Assembly: GCA_902584635.1 (NCBI GenBank)
Contig: CACIAQ010000016.1
Span: forward strand, 1 to 37,547
Direction: 5' to 3'
Source of the DNA: an uncultured Alphaproteobacteria bacterium
GTDB lineage: Bacteria; Pseudomonadota; Alphaproteobacteria; Rhodobacterales; Rhodobacteraceae
DNA length: 37,547 bases
Shown here piece by piece: positions 1-8,692 of the stretch. Positions within the stretch are counted from its first letter, which is position 1, and every line of letters begins with the position of its first letter. The position numbers and the translations under genes are program-made. Below the pieces are notes generated by a model that saw nothing but the letters and a program-made list of their open reading frames with translations, had not been told where the DNA came from and made no database searches.

Positions 1-1
1 G

Positions 2-1357
2 GTGGGAGTGTTTTTTTTTACTGGGCGAGATACTGAATCACAAAAAGGAAATTTGGGTCAAAAACAATCGCGAGAGAAAGTTTTAGGTAAAACCATATTG
101 ATTTCTCCTTTTCAAAATAAAAGTGGCCTTAAGGAGTTCGACGCAATTGCAGAGGGCATATCTGACCATTTGATTAGTAGTTTATCACCAACAACTTTAT
201 TGAAGGTTTTACCTCGAAAGCAAAGTCAGTTTGCAAAGGAGCAAAACCTTACACTTGATGAAATATTGTCTAATTTGGGGGCCAGTTATGTTCTAGATGG
301 AGGAATTACCACCTCCAATGATAAATTCAGAGTAACAATTGAAATGATAGATATTAAAGAAGATGAGGTTATATGGTCATCAACTCAAGAGTTTAATGTA
401 TCAAATTTATTCGAGGCGCAAGATAGATTAGAATTTATTGTTAGAAGAGCCATTCAAGCAAATTTAACTATGGGAGAAAATTTATCAAAATATATAGCGA
501 GTTCCTTTTCTAATAGTGCGGACTACAATAAAATTTTATCATTAAGAGTTGATAACGTAAAAAATTCATTGAAAATAACCAACGATTATGTAGAAGCATA
601 TAAAAAGGTGCATGAAAATAATCCTAATAATTCGCTTGCACTGACGCTATATGCACAAGCTATGTATCGTCAATTATTCTCCATTGGACTTCCATTTAAA
701 GACTATGCAGTTGCTGAGGAGGTAATATCTAAAGCTATTAAACTAGATGCCAAAAACTCGCTCGCTTATCCTTTGATGGCCCAAATAAAAAGAAATATGA
801 TGGGAGATGCTTCACTAGATTTTGAGGAAATAACGAGAAAAGGATTAGAATTAGATCCAGAAAATTATGAAACTATTATTCAGGCTGCGCATAATCTAGT
901 TTTTATAAGTAAGTTTTCAGAAGCAATTACACTTTATAAAAAAGCATTAAAGATAGCTCCATATGGGCCTCTTCCAGTGAGACTATTTTTATTAAAGACA
1001 TACTCTGAGTCCGGTGTATATTCCGTTTCGGAAGAGCTTGCAATGGAATTAATACTGCAAGAAGAAACCCACAAGAAGTTTTGGGGAACGGCTTTTTATG
1101 CTGCTATACTCTATGAAAAAAATAAAATAAAAGTTGGAAAAAAGGTTTTAGATGATTTTCTTAAAGAAAATGATATGTCTTTTAAAGAATTTATTGACGA
1201 GATATGGCTATCTCCTTTTACGGGCACGATAACAGGTGATTTTGATCCTGTTATTGATGATGTCGTTTACAAGCTTAAAATGACATATGATCCGTCCCTA
1301 ATAGATAAATCTGAAGAAGAGGGTAAAGACTGGACTGGGAGTAGTCAGAAAGACTAA
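2..1357 (+). CDS. TolB-like/FlgO-like domain plus TPR-like protein, 5'-partial
   Basis: The reading frame is open to the left edge, so the GTG at 2 is probably not the true start. About residues 31-155 form a TolB-N/FlgO-type domain (begins TILISPFQNKSG, includes GASYVLDGGI and WSSTQEF). About residues 195-330 are helical with TPR-like repeats (for example AEEVISKAIKLDAKNSLAY and AITLYKKALKIAP). In proteobacteria this pair of domains commonly forms the C-terminal half of adenylate/guanylate cyclases or of CadC-like winged-helix regulators. The hydrophobic VFFF at the edge could be the end of a membrane helix linking the two halves. The catalytic or DNA-binding part is outside the window, so the cyclase assignment is inference. 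The stop is TAA at 1355-1357. Confidence 0.75.
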   Translation: MGVFFFTGRDTESQKGNLGQKQSREKVLGKTILISPFQNKSGLKEFDAIAEGISDHLISSLSPTTLLKVLPRKQSQFAKEQNLTLDEILSNLGASYVLDGGITTSNDKFRVTIEMIDIKEDEVIWSSTQEFNVSNLFEAQDRLEFIVRRAIQANLTMGENLSKYIASSFSNSADYNKILSLRVDNVKNSLKITNDYVEAYKKVHENNPNNSLALTLYAQAMYRQLFSIGLPFKDYAVAEEVISKAIKLDAKNSLAYPLMAQIKRNMMGDASLDFEEITRKGLELDPENYETIIQAAHNLVFISKFSEAITLYKKALKIAPYGPLPVRLFLLKTYSESGVYSVSEELAMELILQEETHKKFWGTAFYAAILYEKNKIKVGKKVLDDFLKENDMSFKEFIDEIWLSPFTGTITGDFDPVIDDVVYKLKMTYDPSLIDKSEEEGKDWTGSSQKD

Positions 1358-1543
1358 CACAAGATTATATTCGTCGTCTGACTTAAAAATCATGCCAAAC
1401 AATTTATCAAATATATAAAGCTAATGCGAGTATGACAATGTTGTCCTACGTTCGAACTCAACTGCCAGAGCCACTATTCAAATTAGTAGTTTTAGAGTGA
1501 TATATTTTTGAAATGCCTTTTTGAGAGCAGTTTATTAATATCA

Positions 1544-2452
1544 TTATTGTTTTGCTCCTTTAAAAAGATCTGCAAATCCTTCATTGTTAGTATCGCTATA
1601 TTTTGGCAATGCAGAATCTATATTATACTGAGGTAGGGTGCTTAGCATCATTTCTTTATAATGCCTTGAACCCTCATAACGAGCTTCATTCACAGAGCCA
1701 TCTCTGTCGTAATCCTCCTTGAAACCAAATTTTTTTGCAAGATCGATAGTAAAGACGGTTTTGCCATTGATCTTATCAAGAAAATTTTCATCAGCTTGCT
1801 CCATAAGTGACAATACCGATCGACCAACATAGGTGGGACTTTCACCATCTGGGAAAGCAGTAATTTCCGTTTGACCTGCACCGGGATGCATTGTGATTGC
1901 TCTTACGTTTTGGTCCTTTAACTCTGTAGCCATATCATAACTTAAACGATCCATAGCAGCATGGGCAACTCCATATCCAACATCAAAAAGGTAAACAAAG
2001 CCCCCATAACTCGAGATTTGTAATATTAATCCACTCTTGTTGTTGATCATATTTGGAACAATCAGTTTACTCATCACATATGAGCTTCGAACTCCTACAT
2101 CCATATGTCCATCATATACAGATATGGGTCTTTCCCAGAAGCGCTTCCCAAAATGAGGTGTCATAGCGATCAAACCTTGATATGCGCTGTTAACCAAAAG
2201 ATCAATTTTATTATTACCATTCGTTATTTCTTCCGAAAATTTTTCAACCTCTTTGTCGTTATTTTGATTTAAAACATAAGGAATTACTTCACCAGCGCCT
2301 TTAAATTCATCGACTTCCTTTTTTAAACTATCTAAAGCAGCTTTGTTTCTTGCGGTGGCAAATACTTTATAATCTCCTTCCATAGAAAGCACGGCTGCAA
2401 TTCCTCTGCCGAAGCCCCTCGATGCTCCTGTGACTATCGCTGTTTTCTGCAT
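1544..2452 (-). CDS. DHRS1-like short-chain dehydrogenase/reductase
   Basis: A 302-residue SDR. The NAD(P)-binding motif TGASRGFG is at residues 8-15 and DLLVNSAYQG near 84-93 replaces the usual NNAG. Overall it resembles DHRS1: AYQG, FWERP, and a C-terminal section after the Rossmann core beginning about FTIDLAKKFGF. The catalytic serine is in ISS (146-148). Tyr160 is present, but the lysine expected four residues later is His164 (YGVAH), so the YxxxK motif is not intact. A GGAG about 7 nt upstream supports the ATG at 2452. It lies 57 bp downstream of the small ABM-like gene on the same strand and is probably co-transcribed with it. The substrate is unknown. Confidence 0.85.
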   Translation of the reverse strand: MQKTAIVTGASRGFGRGIAAVLSMEGDYKVFATARNKAALDSLKKEVDEFKGAGEVIPYVLNQNNDKEVEKFSEEITNGNNKIDLLVNSAYQGLIAMTPHFGKRFWERPISVYDGHMDVGVRSSYVMSKLIVPNMINNKSGLILQISSYGGFVYLFDVGYGVAHAAMDRLSYDMATELKDQNVRAITMHPGAGQTEITAFPDGESPTYVGRSVLSLMEQADENFLDKINGKTVFTIDLAKKFGFKEDYDRDGSVNEARYEGSRHYKEMMLSTLPQYNIDSALPKYSDTNNEGFADLFKGAKQ

Positions 2453-2509
2453 AATTTAACTCCTAAATCCTTGTTATTTCCATTTTCAACTAAAACTATT
2501 TATATAGAG

Positions 2510-2812
2510 TCATATAACAAATCCTGAAAATGATTCTGTTCTACTTTCATTTTTGTACCTTTCGAGTAAATGGTCGACGCTATCTAACCATTCTAAGCCG
2601 GATACCTGTCCGTCTAATAAAGCATCCAAGTTGGGCATTTTGGCTATTTGTACAAATTCTCCAGTTTCTAATCTTATAAAGGTATTAAGGAAACTGTATG
2701 TTTTATTTTCATTCATAATTTTTTCAAGTCTTTTTAGCTCGTTAATAAACTCATCCTCACAACCATTCTTGGGTTTGTATTTAATAACACTCCATACTTC
2801 TTGCTCTGACAT
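2510..2812 (-). CDS. small ABM-like dimeric alpha/beta-barrel protein
   Basis: A 100-residue protein. It begins VWSVIKYKPKNGCEDEFINE, followed by a helix and later strands (TFIRLETGEFVQIAKM). This pattern resembles antibiotic-biosynthesis-monooxygenase-like (ABM) ferredoxin-fold proteins. No catalytic residue can be assigned and the function is unknown. It is the upstream member of a probable two-gene unit with the DHRS1-like SDR. The ORF on the opposite strand across this region is a shadow with no domain signal. Confidence 0.6.
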   Translation of the reverse strand: MSEQEVWSVIKYKPKNGCEDEFINELKRLEKIMNENKTYSFLNTFIRLETGEFVQIAKMPNLDALLDGQVSGLEWLDSVDHLLERYKNESRTESFSGFVI

Positions 2813-3228
2813 TTTTAATCCCTATGCGATTCTAACTGGAAGGATAATTTTAAACTTTTTTAAAATAATTGAAATCCCTTACACGATTTCTTTGAAGTGT
2901 AGGCAACCGATAAGTCAGACAATTAAGCCGTATTTCTTGGCTTGATGTTTTGTTCATACATTGAAGCAAATACAAAAGTTTTTCTCCATTAAAAGATACC
3001 TATCAGCAGATTTTGACTCAATATAACTTAACTTATTATGAGGCTGTAACCGAATTTAGGAAATACTGAAGAAGATACATATAATTACTCGGTGATGTTT
3101 AATACCTTTTATTCCTTAGCGTCTAAATGGGGAGATATTCAATTAACGTAGCAAATATTACTAAAGTTTTCCGATTTATCTTTTCTTGAAAAATAAGCTA
3201 CCGTTGTTTTTGTTTAATGAAAAGTTCA
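2813..3228. other. 416-bp intergenic region without visible gene
   Basis: This stretch lies between the 5' end of the ABM-like gene and the 3' end of the desaturase, both on the minus strand. It is AT-rich. I see no ORF with a domain signal, tRNA-like fold, tandem repeat or convincing terminator. It probably holds the promoter for the ABM-like/SDR pair, but no good -35/-10 pair stands out. Confidence 0.5.
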
Positions 3229-4164
3229 TTAACCTGTAGTAACCTGTTTAAACACATCAAGATAATTTTTTGAGACTTTCATTCTGTCTGCATATCCTTT
3301 TTGAAGCAGTAAAGAGTGTACGTTTTTCAAACGCCAACATGGAACATGCATTATCAAGTGATGCTCTAAATGGTAGTTTACCCAGTAAGGAGCTAAAAAA
3401 AGACGGGTAATCGGATTTGCGTATGTTGTCCTTACATTTTGAAGTTCATTATCTGAAAAATCAGTTGCGGCATGTTCAGCCATGCTTCTTATTCTTACAA
3501 CTAACTGAAACCACGTTACCAATGGAAGAAGCCAAAAAGCAAACCACCACCACCATTCACCGGCTATCCACATGATTATGAATAATAGAAGGTTTGCCAT
3601 TATTGGTTGAGAGATAGAGTTTCCTTTAAAGCTCTGAGGTTGTTTTGTTAAGCTGTCAATTGCATCTTTATCAAAACATAATTTAAATGCTGTTCTTATT
3701 TGGTTGTAAATTGATTTAATGCCAGTTTGGCCAGTTATATCTCTTATTATTCTCCTTATTATACTTCTGATAGAGGTCGGAAACGGCTTCGACAGATTGA
3801 GATCTGGGTCTTTTTCAGTTTGAGTATGTTTATGATGCATCAAATGATAATGCCGGTAAGCAAACATATCTGCTAGAATTGGTGCGCCACAGACCCAATA
3901 CCCCATTTTTTCATTTAAAAAATCATTCGCAAATAAAGCTCTATGTGCAGAGTCATGCATTAAAATTGCAAGACCCAATTGGCGAGAACCAATAACCATT
4001 ACCGCTAATGTAAAAGTGAATATGTTAGGCCAAATAGAAAAAACAAATATTGCTAATGCTATAGTAAAGAAGCAATGAGACACCAAAAACGCTCCCATGA
4101 AATTAGATCTTTGAGCTAAAGGTCTTATTTCATCAGAAGTAAAATATTTTTTTGCATGTTGCAT
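3229..4164 (-). CDS. membrane fatty acid desaturase family protein
   Basis: A 311-residue integral membrane protein with the three histidine boxes of the di-iron desaturase/hydroxylase superfamily: HDSAH (70-74), HYHLMHH (105-111) and HLEHH (265-269), plus His231 in MAEH. Hydrophobic segments lie at about 25-65 and 188-225, leaving the His boxes on the cytosolic face as expected. The family oxidises acyl chains or related lipids (rhizobitoxine-type and carotenoid desaturases are relatives) using O2 and an electron donor. The exact substrate cannot be read from sequence. The length is typical of short bacterial members. The gene starts 53 bp downstream of the YHYH gene's stop, on the same strand. 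Confidence 0.85.
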   Translation of the reverse strand: MQHAKKYFTSDEIRPLAQRSNFMGAFLVSHCFFTIALAIFVFSIWPNIFTFTLAVMVIGSRQLGLAILMHDSAHRALFANDFLNEKMGYWVCGAPILADMFAYRHYHLMHHKHTQTEKDPDLNLSKPFPTSIRSIIRRIIRDITGQTGIKSIYNQIRTAFKLCFDKDAIDSLTKQPQSFKGNSISQPIMANLLLFIIMWIAGEWWWWFAFWLLPLVTWFQLVVRIRSMAEHAATDFSDNELQNVRTTYANPITRLFLAPYWVNYHLEHHLIMHVPCWRLKNVHSLLLQKGYADRMKVSKNYLDVFKQVTTG

Positions 4165-4192
4165 ATCTTTTAAATTAATAAAAAATCTTTAA

Positions 4193-4218
4193 GTTCACAA
4201 ATGAAATTTTTGTTGAAC
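4193..4218 (-). terminator. possible weak intrinsic terminator after the YHYH gene
   Basis: An imperfect stem pairs GTTCACAAA (4193-4201) with TTTGTTGAAC (4209-4218), with one bulged base. On the minus strand it is followed by a T-rich stretch (GATTTTTT). It overlaps the YHYH stop codon and precedes the desaturase start. The stem is AT-rich, so it is at best a weak or attenuating terminator. Confidence 0.3.
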
Positions 4219-4973
4219 TAGTTTCGCTTCATAAATTGAGTATTGACTTCACCTTTAAAACAACGAGAAAAGAAAGGATAAGTATCGGTTGCAAAGTAGG
4301 TATATACACCATTTAATTCTCTTCCATTGCACTCGTCAAGCGATCCACTATTAGCTACATACTCGAAGTCTTCTTCAAAGCTTCCATCGAATTTGCCGCC
4401 TGGAGCAGTACTCCGTATTCCAGTTTTCAATTTCCAAGAAGACTTTTCTGTTGATTTATAAACTATTTTAAAGCCATCCGGAGCATGTCCAACAATATAT
4501 TCTTTTTTGTCTACAATTGAGGCAGTTCTAAGCTTGTGATAATGATATAGACCGGATTTATCTACATGCCCATTGTGTAAATCAATACCGAGACTTCGAG
4601 GGTTGAACATCGCCTGTTTTCTCCACCCACTAGACGGATTTTTACTGAAACCTCTCTCTGCATTGGGATCAAAATAGTCCGCGGTATATGGGCGTATTGG
4701 AATGCCATTTAGGGCAACACCAACAGTCATTAGCCCTCTAGTAACAAAATTTGTCAGCCTAGGAACTTTTGGAAAGCAAAATGTAAGTTGTCTCTTCTGG
4801 AATTTATTAGGATTAGCTTTGTTTGGAAACTTTCCCATTGAATGATCAGGCTGACCTTTGGAGATAATACAACTCATTTTACCTCTAGTTTCATCGATTA
4901 CTGTGTGCTGTTCCGCACTTAAAGAAAAAGCGCTTATTATCAGAATAAAAATAAAATATAGTAGTATTTTCAT
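4218..4973 (-). CDS. secreted YHYH-domain protein
   Basis: I chose ATG at 4973 (251 aa) because the longer frame opens with TTG only six codons upstream and the ATG begins a clean signal peptide: MKILLYF, then a hydrophobic stretch to about SLSA, residue 20. The mature part carries the YHYH family signature: VGVALNGIPI, then GIDLHNGHVDKSGLYHYH with YHYH at residues 143-146. The family is predicted to be exported and may bind metal through the histidines. Its biochemical role is not established. Four cysteines in the mature part could form disulfides. It lies upstream of the desaturase and is divergent from the enolase-family gene. Confidence 0.8.
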   Translation of the reverse strand: MKILLYFIFILIISAFSLSAEQHTVIDETRGKMSCIISKGQPDHSMGKFPNKANPNKFQKRQLTFCFPKVPRLTNFVTRGLMTVGVALNGIPIRPYTADYFDPNAERGFSKNPSSGWRKQAMFNPRSLGIDLHNGHVDKSGLYHYHKLRTASIVDKKEYIVGHAPDGFKIVYKSTEKSSWKLKTGIRSTAPGGKFDGSFEEDFEYVANSGSLDECNGRELNGVYTYFATDTYPFFSRCFKGEVNTQFMKRN

Positions 4974-5077
4974 TACCAAAATTTTAAACAAAAATTCAAA
5001 GGTAACTCAAGGAATTTGTGATAATATATATTTTGACCATAGCTAAAATTATTGGTTCTTAAAAGGAGTTTGTAAAA

Positions 5078-6160
5078 ATGTTAACTTTTAAAGAAATAAG
5101 ATCGCGTTCAGTTATCTTGACACTCAAAAGACCCATTAAAGCTAAAATCGCTTACATTAAGGAATGGCCTATCCTAATAATTGATCTTTATACAAATGAG
5201 GGGATTGTTGGCAGGAGCTACTTGCAACCCTATATAGAAAAATCCTTAAAATATATCAGTTCAATCATTGACGATTTCAACGAGGTACTACGCAATAAAG
5301 AATTAGCGCCCTTCGATAATTTTGAGATTATGAGACAATCATTACATTTTATAGGGTATGAAGGATTATCCCTTACAGCTGTGTCCGGGGTAGATATGGC
5401 GATCTGGGATGCTGTATCCAAAGCAGCTTCTAAACCTCTATGCTGTTACTTGGGTGGTACCGTCGGCCCAGTCAAGGCCTATAACAGCAATGGGCTGTGG
5501 TTAGAGAAAGGTAATGTTCTTTCAAAGGAAGCAAAGATATTAATTGAACAAGGTAACTTTTCGGCAATAAAAATGCGATTAGGGAGAGATAGCTTCAATG
5601 ACGATTTAAGGGCTATTGAAAATGTAAAAAAAGCTGTTGGAGCGGAAGTTAATCTTATGGTTGATTTCAATCAGTGTTTATCTCTGGAAGAAGCTCTAAA
5701 TAGATGTAGAGTACTTGACCAGTTTGATTTGACGTGGATTGAGGAACCGCTTATTTACGATAACCTTGGAGGCTACTCCCAATTAACAAGAGAAATAAAA
5801 ACGCCTATACAATTAGGTGAAAACTTTTATGGGCCCAGAGAGCTTTACAAAGCCATTGAAAAAAAGGCTTCCGACCTGGTGATGCCTGACTTTATGAGAA
5901 TTGGTGGAGTAACTGGGTGGATAAAATCTGCAGCAATTGCGGATGCAGGAGGTATTCCCATCTCCACGCATTTTTATCCTGAGGTCGGTTCTCATGTAAT
6001 GAGAGTATCTCAATCTGCACACTGGTTAGAATGGCTTGATTGGGCAGATGAAATCTTATTAGATCCATTTAAAATTGCTGATGGAAACGTTCACATTCCT
6101 GATAAACCCGGTATCGGTATAGAATGGAACGAAAAGGTAGTGAAGAAGTACTGTATTTAG
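5078..6160 (+). CDS. mandelate racemase/muconate lactonizing enzyme family protein (MR subgroup)
   Basis: A 360-residue enolase-superfamily enzyme that would abstract the alpha proton of a carboxylate substrate (dehydratase or racemase). Residues fall almost exactly on mandelate racemase numbering: metal ligands Asp196, Glu222 and Glu248, the His298-Asp271 dyad (STH and MPDF) and Glu319. The motif usually written KxK is K165-M-R167, so the second lysine is arginine. The capping domain covers about residues 1-125 and the barrel the rest. A strong ribosome site AAAAGGAG precedes ATG 5078. The gene stands alone and is divergent from the YHYH gene. The likely substrate is a sugar acid or hydroxy acid, not determinable here. 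Confidence 0.88.
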   Translation: MLTFKEIRSRSVILTLKRPIKAKIAYIKEWPILIIDLYTNEGIVGRSYLQPYIEKSLKYISSIIDDFNEVLRNKELAPFDNFEIMRQSLHFIGYEGLSLTAVSGVDMAIWDAVSKAASKPLCCYLGGTVGPVKAYNSNGLWLEKGNVLSKEAKILIEQGNFSAIKMRLGRDSFNDDLRAIENVKKAVGAEVNLMVDFNQCLSLEEALNRCRVLDQFDLTWIEEPLIYDNLGGYSQLTREIKTPIQLGENFYGPRELYKAIEKKASDLVMPDFMRIGGVTGWIKSAAIADAGGIPISTHFYPEVGSHVMRVSQSAHWLEWLDWADEILLDPFKIADGNVHIPDKPGIGIEWNEKVVKKYCI

Positions 6161-6268
6161 CTTATAGGATCAGATTATTCTAATTCTAAAATTTAGATCA
6201 TTATCTATTTCACTATAGATATTGGTCTGCATCAGTCTACTTTGACGCTTACGTTAGGTAATAATTGT

Positions 6269-6282
6269 CTTTTCTAGAAAAG
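6269..6282. promoter_or_regulatory. 14-bp perfect palindrome upstream of the Anbu operon
   Basis: CTTTTCTAGAAAAG is its own reverse complement. It lies 48 bp before the ATP-grasp start codon in the only intergenic space before the four-gene operon. It is a candidate operator, but no clear -10/-35 pair was recognised beside it. Confidence 0.35.
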
Positions 6283-6330
6283 TTATTCACAATTCAATCA
6301 GATTTAATCATTTCATTAATTGAGTTCTAA

Positions 6331-7749
6331 ATGTCGTTTTTTGACGAAATGTTTGCACATAACGAGACCACAAGATTATGCTATAGAAAATACCACAGCT
6401 GGCTTAATTCACCGGAACAAAAAAATATTGTTAAGCGTAAAGATGAAGCCGAAAACGTATTTAGACGGACAGGTATAACTTTTAATGTTTATAGTGAAAA
6501 AGAAGAAACCGAAAAACTTATTCCTTTCGATTTAATTCCTCGAATTTTAGGCGAAGAAGAGTGGAAGACGATAAAGAAAGGGGTGGAACAAAGAGTAAAA
6601 GCCATCAATTCTTTCCTTTTTGATATATATCATCAACAGGAGATAATTAAAGCCAATATAATTCCTCATAGTCTGATAAATCAAAATGATGCATTTTTAC
6701 CAGAGATGATTGGCTTTACTCCGCCAAATGGAATCTACACGCATATTGCCGGGATCGATCTCGTAAGAACCTCTGAAAAAGAATTTCTAGTGCTTGAAGA
6801 CAATGTTAGAACGCCCTCAGGAGTTTCGTATATGATTGAGAACAGAGAAACAATGTATAATATGTTTCCAGAATTATTTTCTAAAATTAAAGTAAGATCT
6901 GTTACTGAATATCCTTCAGAGTTAATCAAAGCTTTAAAGGCATCCCATCCTCACTTAGCAGATGAAAATTGTACTGTTGCTGTTTTAACCCCAGGAATTT
7001 ATAACTCTGCTTATTTTGAGCACTCCTTTCTCGCTGACCAAATGGGGGTTGAATTAGTTGAATCTCAAGACCTTCAGATAGTTGATGGGAAAGTGGCTAT
7101 GAGAACTACTCAAGGATATAAGACAATTGATGTTCTCTACAGACGAGTAGATGATATGTATTTAGATCCTCTTTCATTTAAGGAAGACTCACGTCTTGGT
7201 GTTCCGGGAATAATGGATATATATAAATCAGGTTCCATAACGATAGCCAATGCTCCTGGAACAGGAATAGCTGATGATAAGGCAATTTATTCTTTTATGC
7301 CCAAAATAATTAAATTCTACACTGGACAGAATGCTATTTTGAAAAATGTAGAGACGTGGCGATGTTCAGAAAATGATCATCTTCAATACGTATTACAGAA
7401 TATAGCCAGTCTGGTTATAAAAGAGGTTCATGGCTCTGGTGGTTACGGAATGTTAATAGGCCCCGCGGCATCAAAAAAAGAAATTTCGCTATTTAAAAGT
7501 AAGCTCCTCAGGAACCCGTCAAATTATATAGCCCAGCCTACCTTATCATTATCAACAGTTCCAATTTTAAAGAAATCGGGTCTGACCCCACGGCATGTCG
7601 ACCTTAGACCATTTGCTCTTGTTTCTCCTGATAGTGTCTTCGTTACTCCTGGTGGTCTTACCCGAGTAGCATTGAAGAAAGGTTCACTGGTAGTAAATTC
7701 TTCACAAGGAGGTGGTACTAAAGATACTTGGGTTTTGGAGGAAGAATAA
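6331..7749 (+). CDS. circularly permuted ATP-grasp protein of the Anbu operon
   Basis: A 472-residue protein of the COG2308 family (circularly permuted type 2 ATP-grasp). Recognisable blocks are FLFDIYHQQEIIKANIIP (about 95-112), LVLEDNVRTPSGVSYMIENR (153-172), VHGSGGYGMLIGP, IAQPTLSLSTVP, RHVDLRPFAL and the C-terminal VNSSQGGGTKDTWVL. ATP-grasp enzymes ligate a carboxylate to an amine through an acyl phosphate. This subgroup is predicted to make a peptide or amide modification, but no substrate is known. It is the first gene of a four-gene operon, and the next gene starts one base after its stop. No strong ribosome site is visible before ATG 6331. Confidence 0.9.
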   Translation: MSFFDEMFAHNETTRLCYRKYHSWLNSPEQKNIVKRKDEAENVFRRTGITFNVYSEKEETEKLIPFDLIPRILGEEEWKTIKKGVEQRVKAINSFLFDIYHQQEIIKANIIPHSLINQNDAFLPEMIGFTPPNGIYTHIAGIDLVRTSEKEFLVLEDNVRTPSGVSYMIENRETMYNMFPELFSKIKVRSVTEYPSELIKALKASHPHLADENCTVAVLTPGIYNSAYFEHSFLADQMGVELVESQDLQIVDGKVAMRTTQGYKTIDVLYRRVDDMYLDPLSFKEDSRLGVPGIMDIYKSGSITIANAPGTGIADDKAIYSFMPKIIKFYTGQNAILKNVETWRCSENDHLQYVLQNIASLVIKEVHGSGGYGMLIGPAASKKEISLFKSKLLRNPSNYIAQPTLSLSTVPILKKSGLTPRHVDLRPFALVSPDSVFVTPGGLTRVALKKGSLVVNSSQGGGTKDTWVLEEE

Positions 7750-7750
7750 G

Positions 7751-8692
7751 GTGCTTGGACGTAATGCAGCCGGTATATATTGGATGTTCAGGTACCTTGA
7801 GAGATGTGAGAATAGTGCTAGACTATTAAGAGCAGGATTACGAATCTCAATAACCCAAAGCGACTATGCGTCTCAAGATTGGGATTCTGTTCTTACAGCA
7901 GCCTCAATTAAACCGATATTTGATAAAAATTATAGTGAATGCAATTCTTCTAACGTTACTAACTTTATCTTGAGAGATAAAGAAAATCCTTCATCAGTTC
8001 TTTCTTCTGTTAAACAAGCCAGACAAAATGCCAGGATGATAAGAACCGTACTGACAAAGGAAGTCTTTGAGTCTGTAAATGAAATTTACTTTAATCTTAA
8101 AGATCTTTTGAGAAGGCCAGTCACTGAACCAGCTTTACCAAAAACACTCGACACTATTCAACGTCAAAGCGCACTTGTTAGAGGTTGTTTACACGGTACA
8201 ATGTTAAGAAATGATGTCTATGATTTTGCTAGACTTGGAACTTTTATCGAGAGGGGTGATAATACAGCAAGAATACTGGATATGAAGTATCACATACTAC
8301 TTCCAGCGGTAAGTTATGTAGGTTCAAGTGTAGATATTAGCCAGTGGGAAAACATTTTAAGATCAGTTTCAGCTTATCAATCATATAGATGGCTTAATGA
8401 AAATGAGCTAAATCCCCTGGGAATATGTAATTATTTGATCCTTGACCCAAGACTTCCAAGATCTCTCAATTTTTGCAGCAAAAATATAAGCAACAACTTA
8501 AAAAGTTTATCAAATTTTTATATCGGAACCGTTCCAAGCCTGGAAATAAGTTCTGAGTTTTCGACTTACCTTGAAACCATATCAATAGATAACGTTTTTA
8601 AAAAAGGACTCCACGAATTTTTATTAGACTTTATAGCTAAATATAATTCAATATCAGCACAAATAGAAAAAGATTTTAGGTTTTACAAATGA
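7751..8692 (+). CDS. alpha-E domain protein of the Anbu operon
   Basis: A COG2307 alpha-E protein of 313 residues. I set the start at GTG 7751, not at the longer ATG (7712), because the family begins at this point (VLGRNAAGIYWMFRYLER, where family members read MLSRTAENLYWMARYLER). GGAGG lies about 10 bases upstream, inside the end of the ATP-grasp gene. The rest is helical, with the conserved RLGTFIERGDNTARILDMKY block. The molecular role is unknown; it nearly always accompanies the permuted ATP-grasp and transglutaminase-like proteins. Its TGA overlaps the next start in an ATGA. Confidence 0.9.
   Translation: MLGRNAAGIYWMFRYLERCENSARLLRAGLRISITQSDYASQDWDSVLTAASIKPIFDKNYSECNSSNVTNFILRDKENPSSVLSSVKQARQNARMIRTVLTKEVFESVNEIYFNLKDLLRRPVTEPALPKTLDTIQRQSALVRGCLHGTMLRNDVYDFARLGTFIERGDNTARILDMKYHILLPAVSYVGSSVDISQWENILRSVSAYQSYRWLNENELNPLGICNYLILDPRLPRSLNFCSKNISNNLKSLSNFYIGTVPSLEISSEFSTYLETISIDNVFKKGLHEFLLDFIAKYNSISAQIEKDFRFYK

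Noticed and set aside
1450-1457. GTTCGAAC, resembling a tRNA T-loop
   Set aside because: No acceptor, D or anticodon stems could be built around it on either strand; the octamer is self-complementary and can arise by chance.
2553-2945. 130-codon plus-strand ORF antisense to the ABM-like gene
   Set aside because: Its sequence has no domain pattern and it mirrors the coding minus strand; the minus-strand protein has a recognisable fold pattern and good spacing to the SDR.
6283-6291. TTATTCACA, a DnaA-box-like nonamer
   Set aside because: It is a single copy with no cluster of boxes and no replication genes nearby; in this AT-rich sequence one match is expected by chance.
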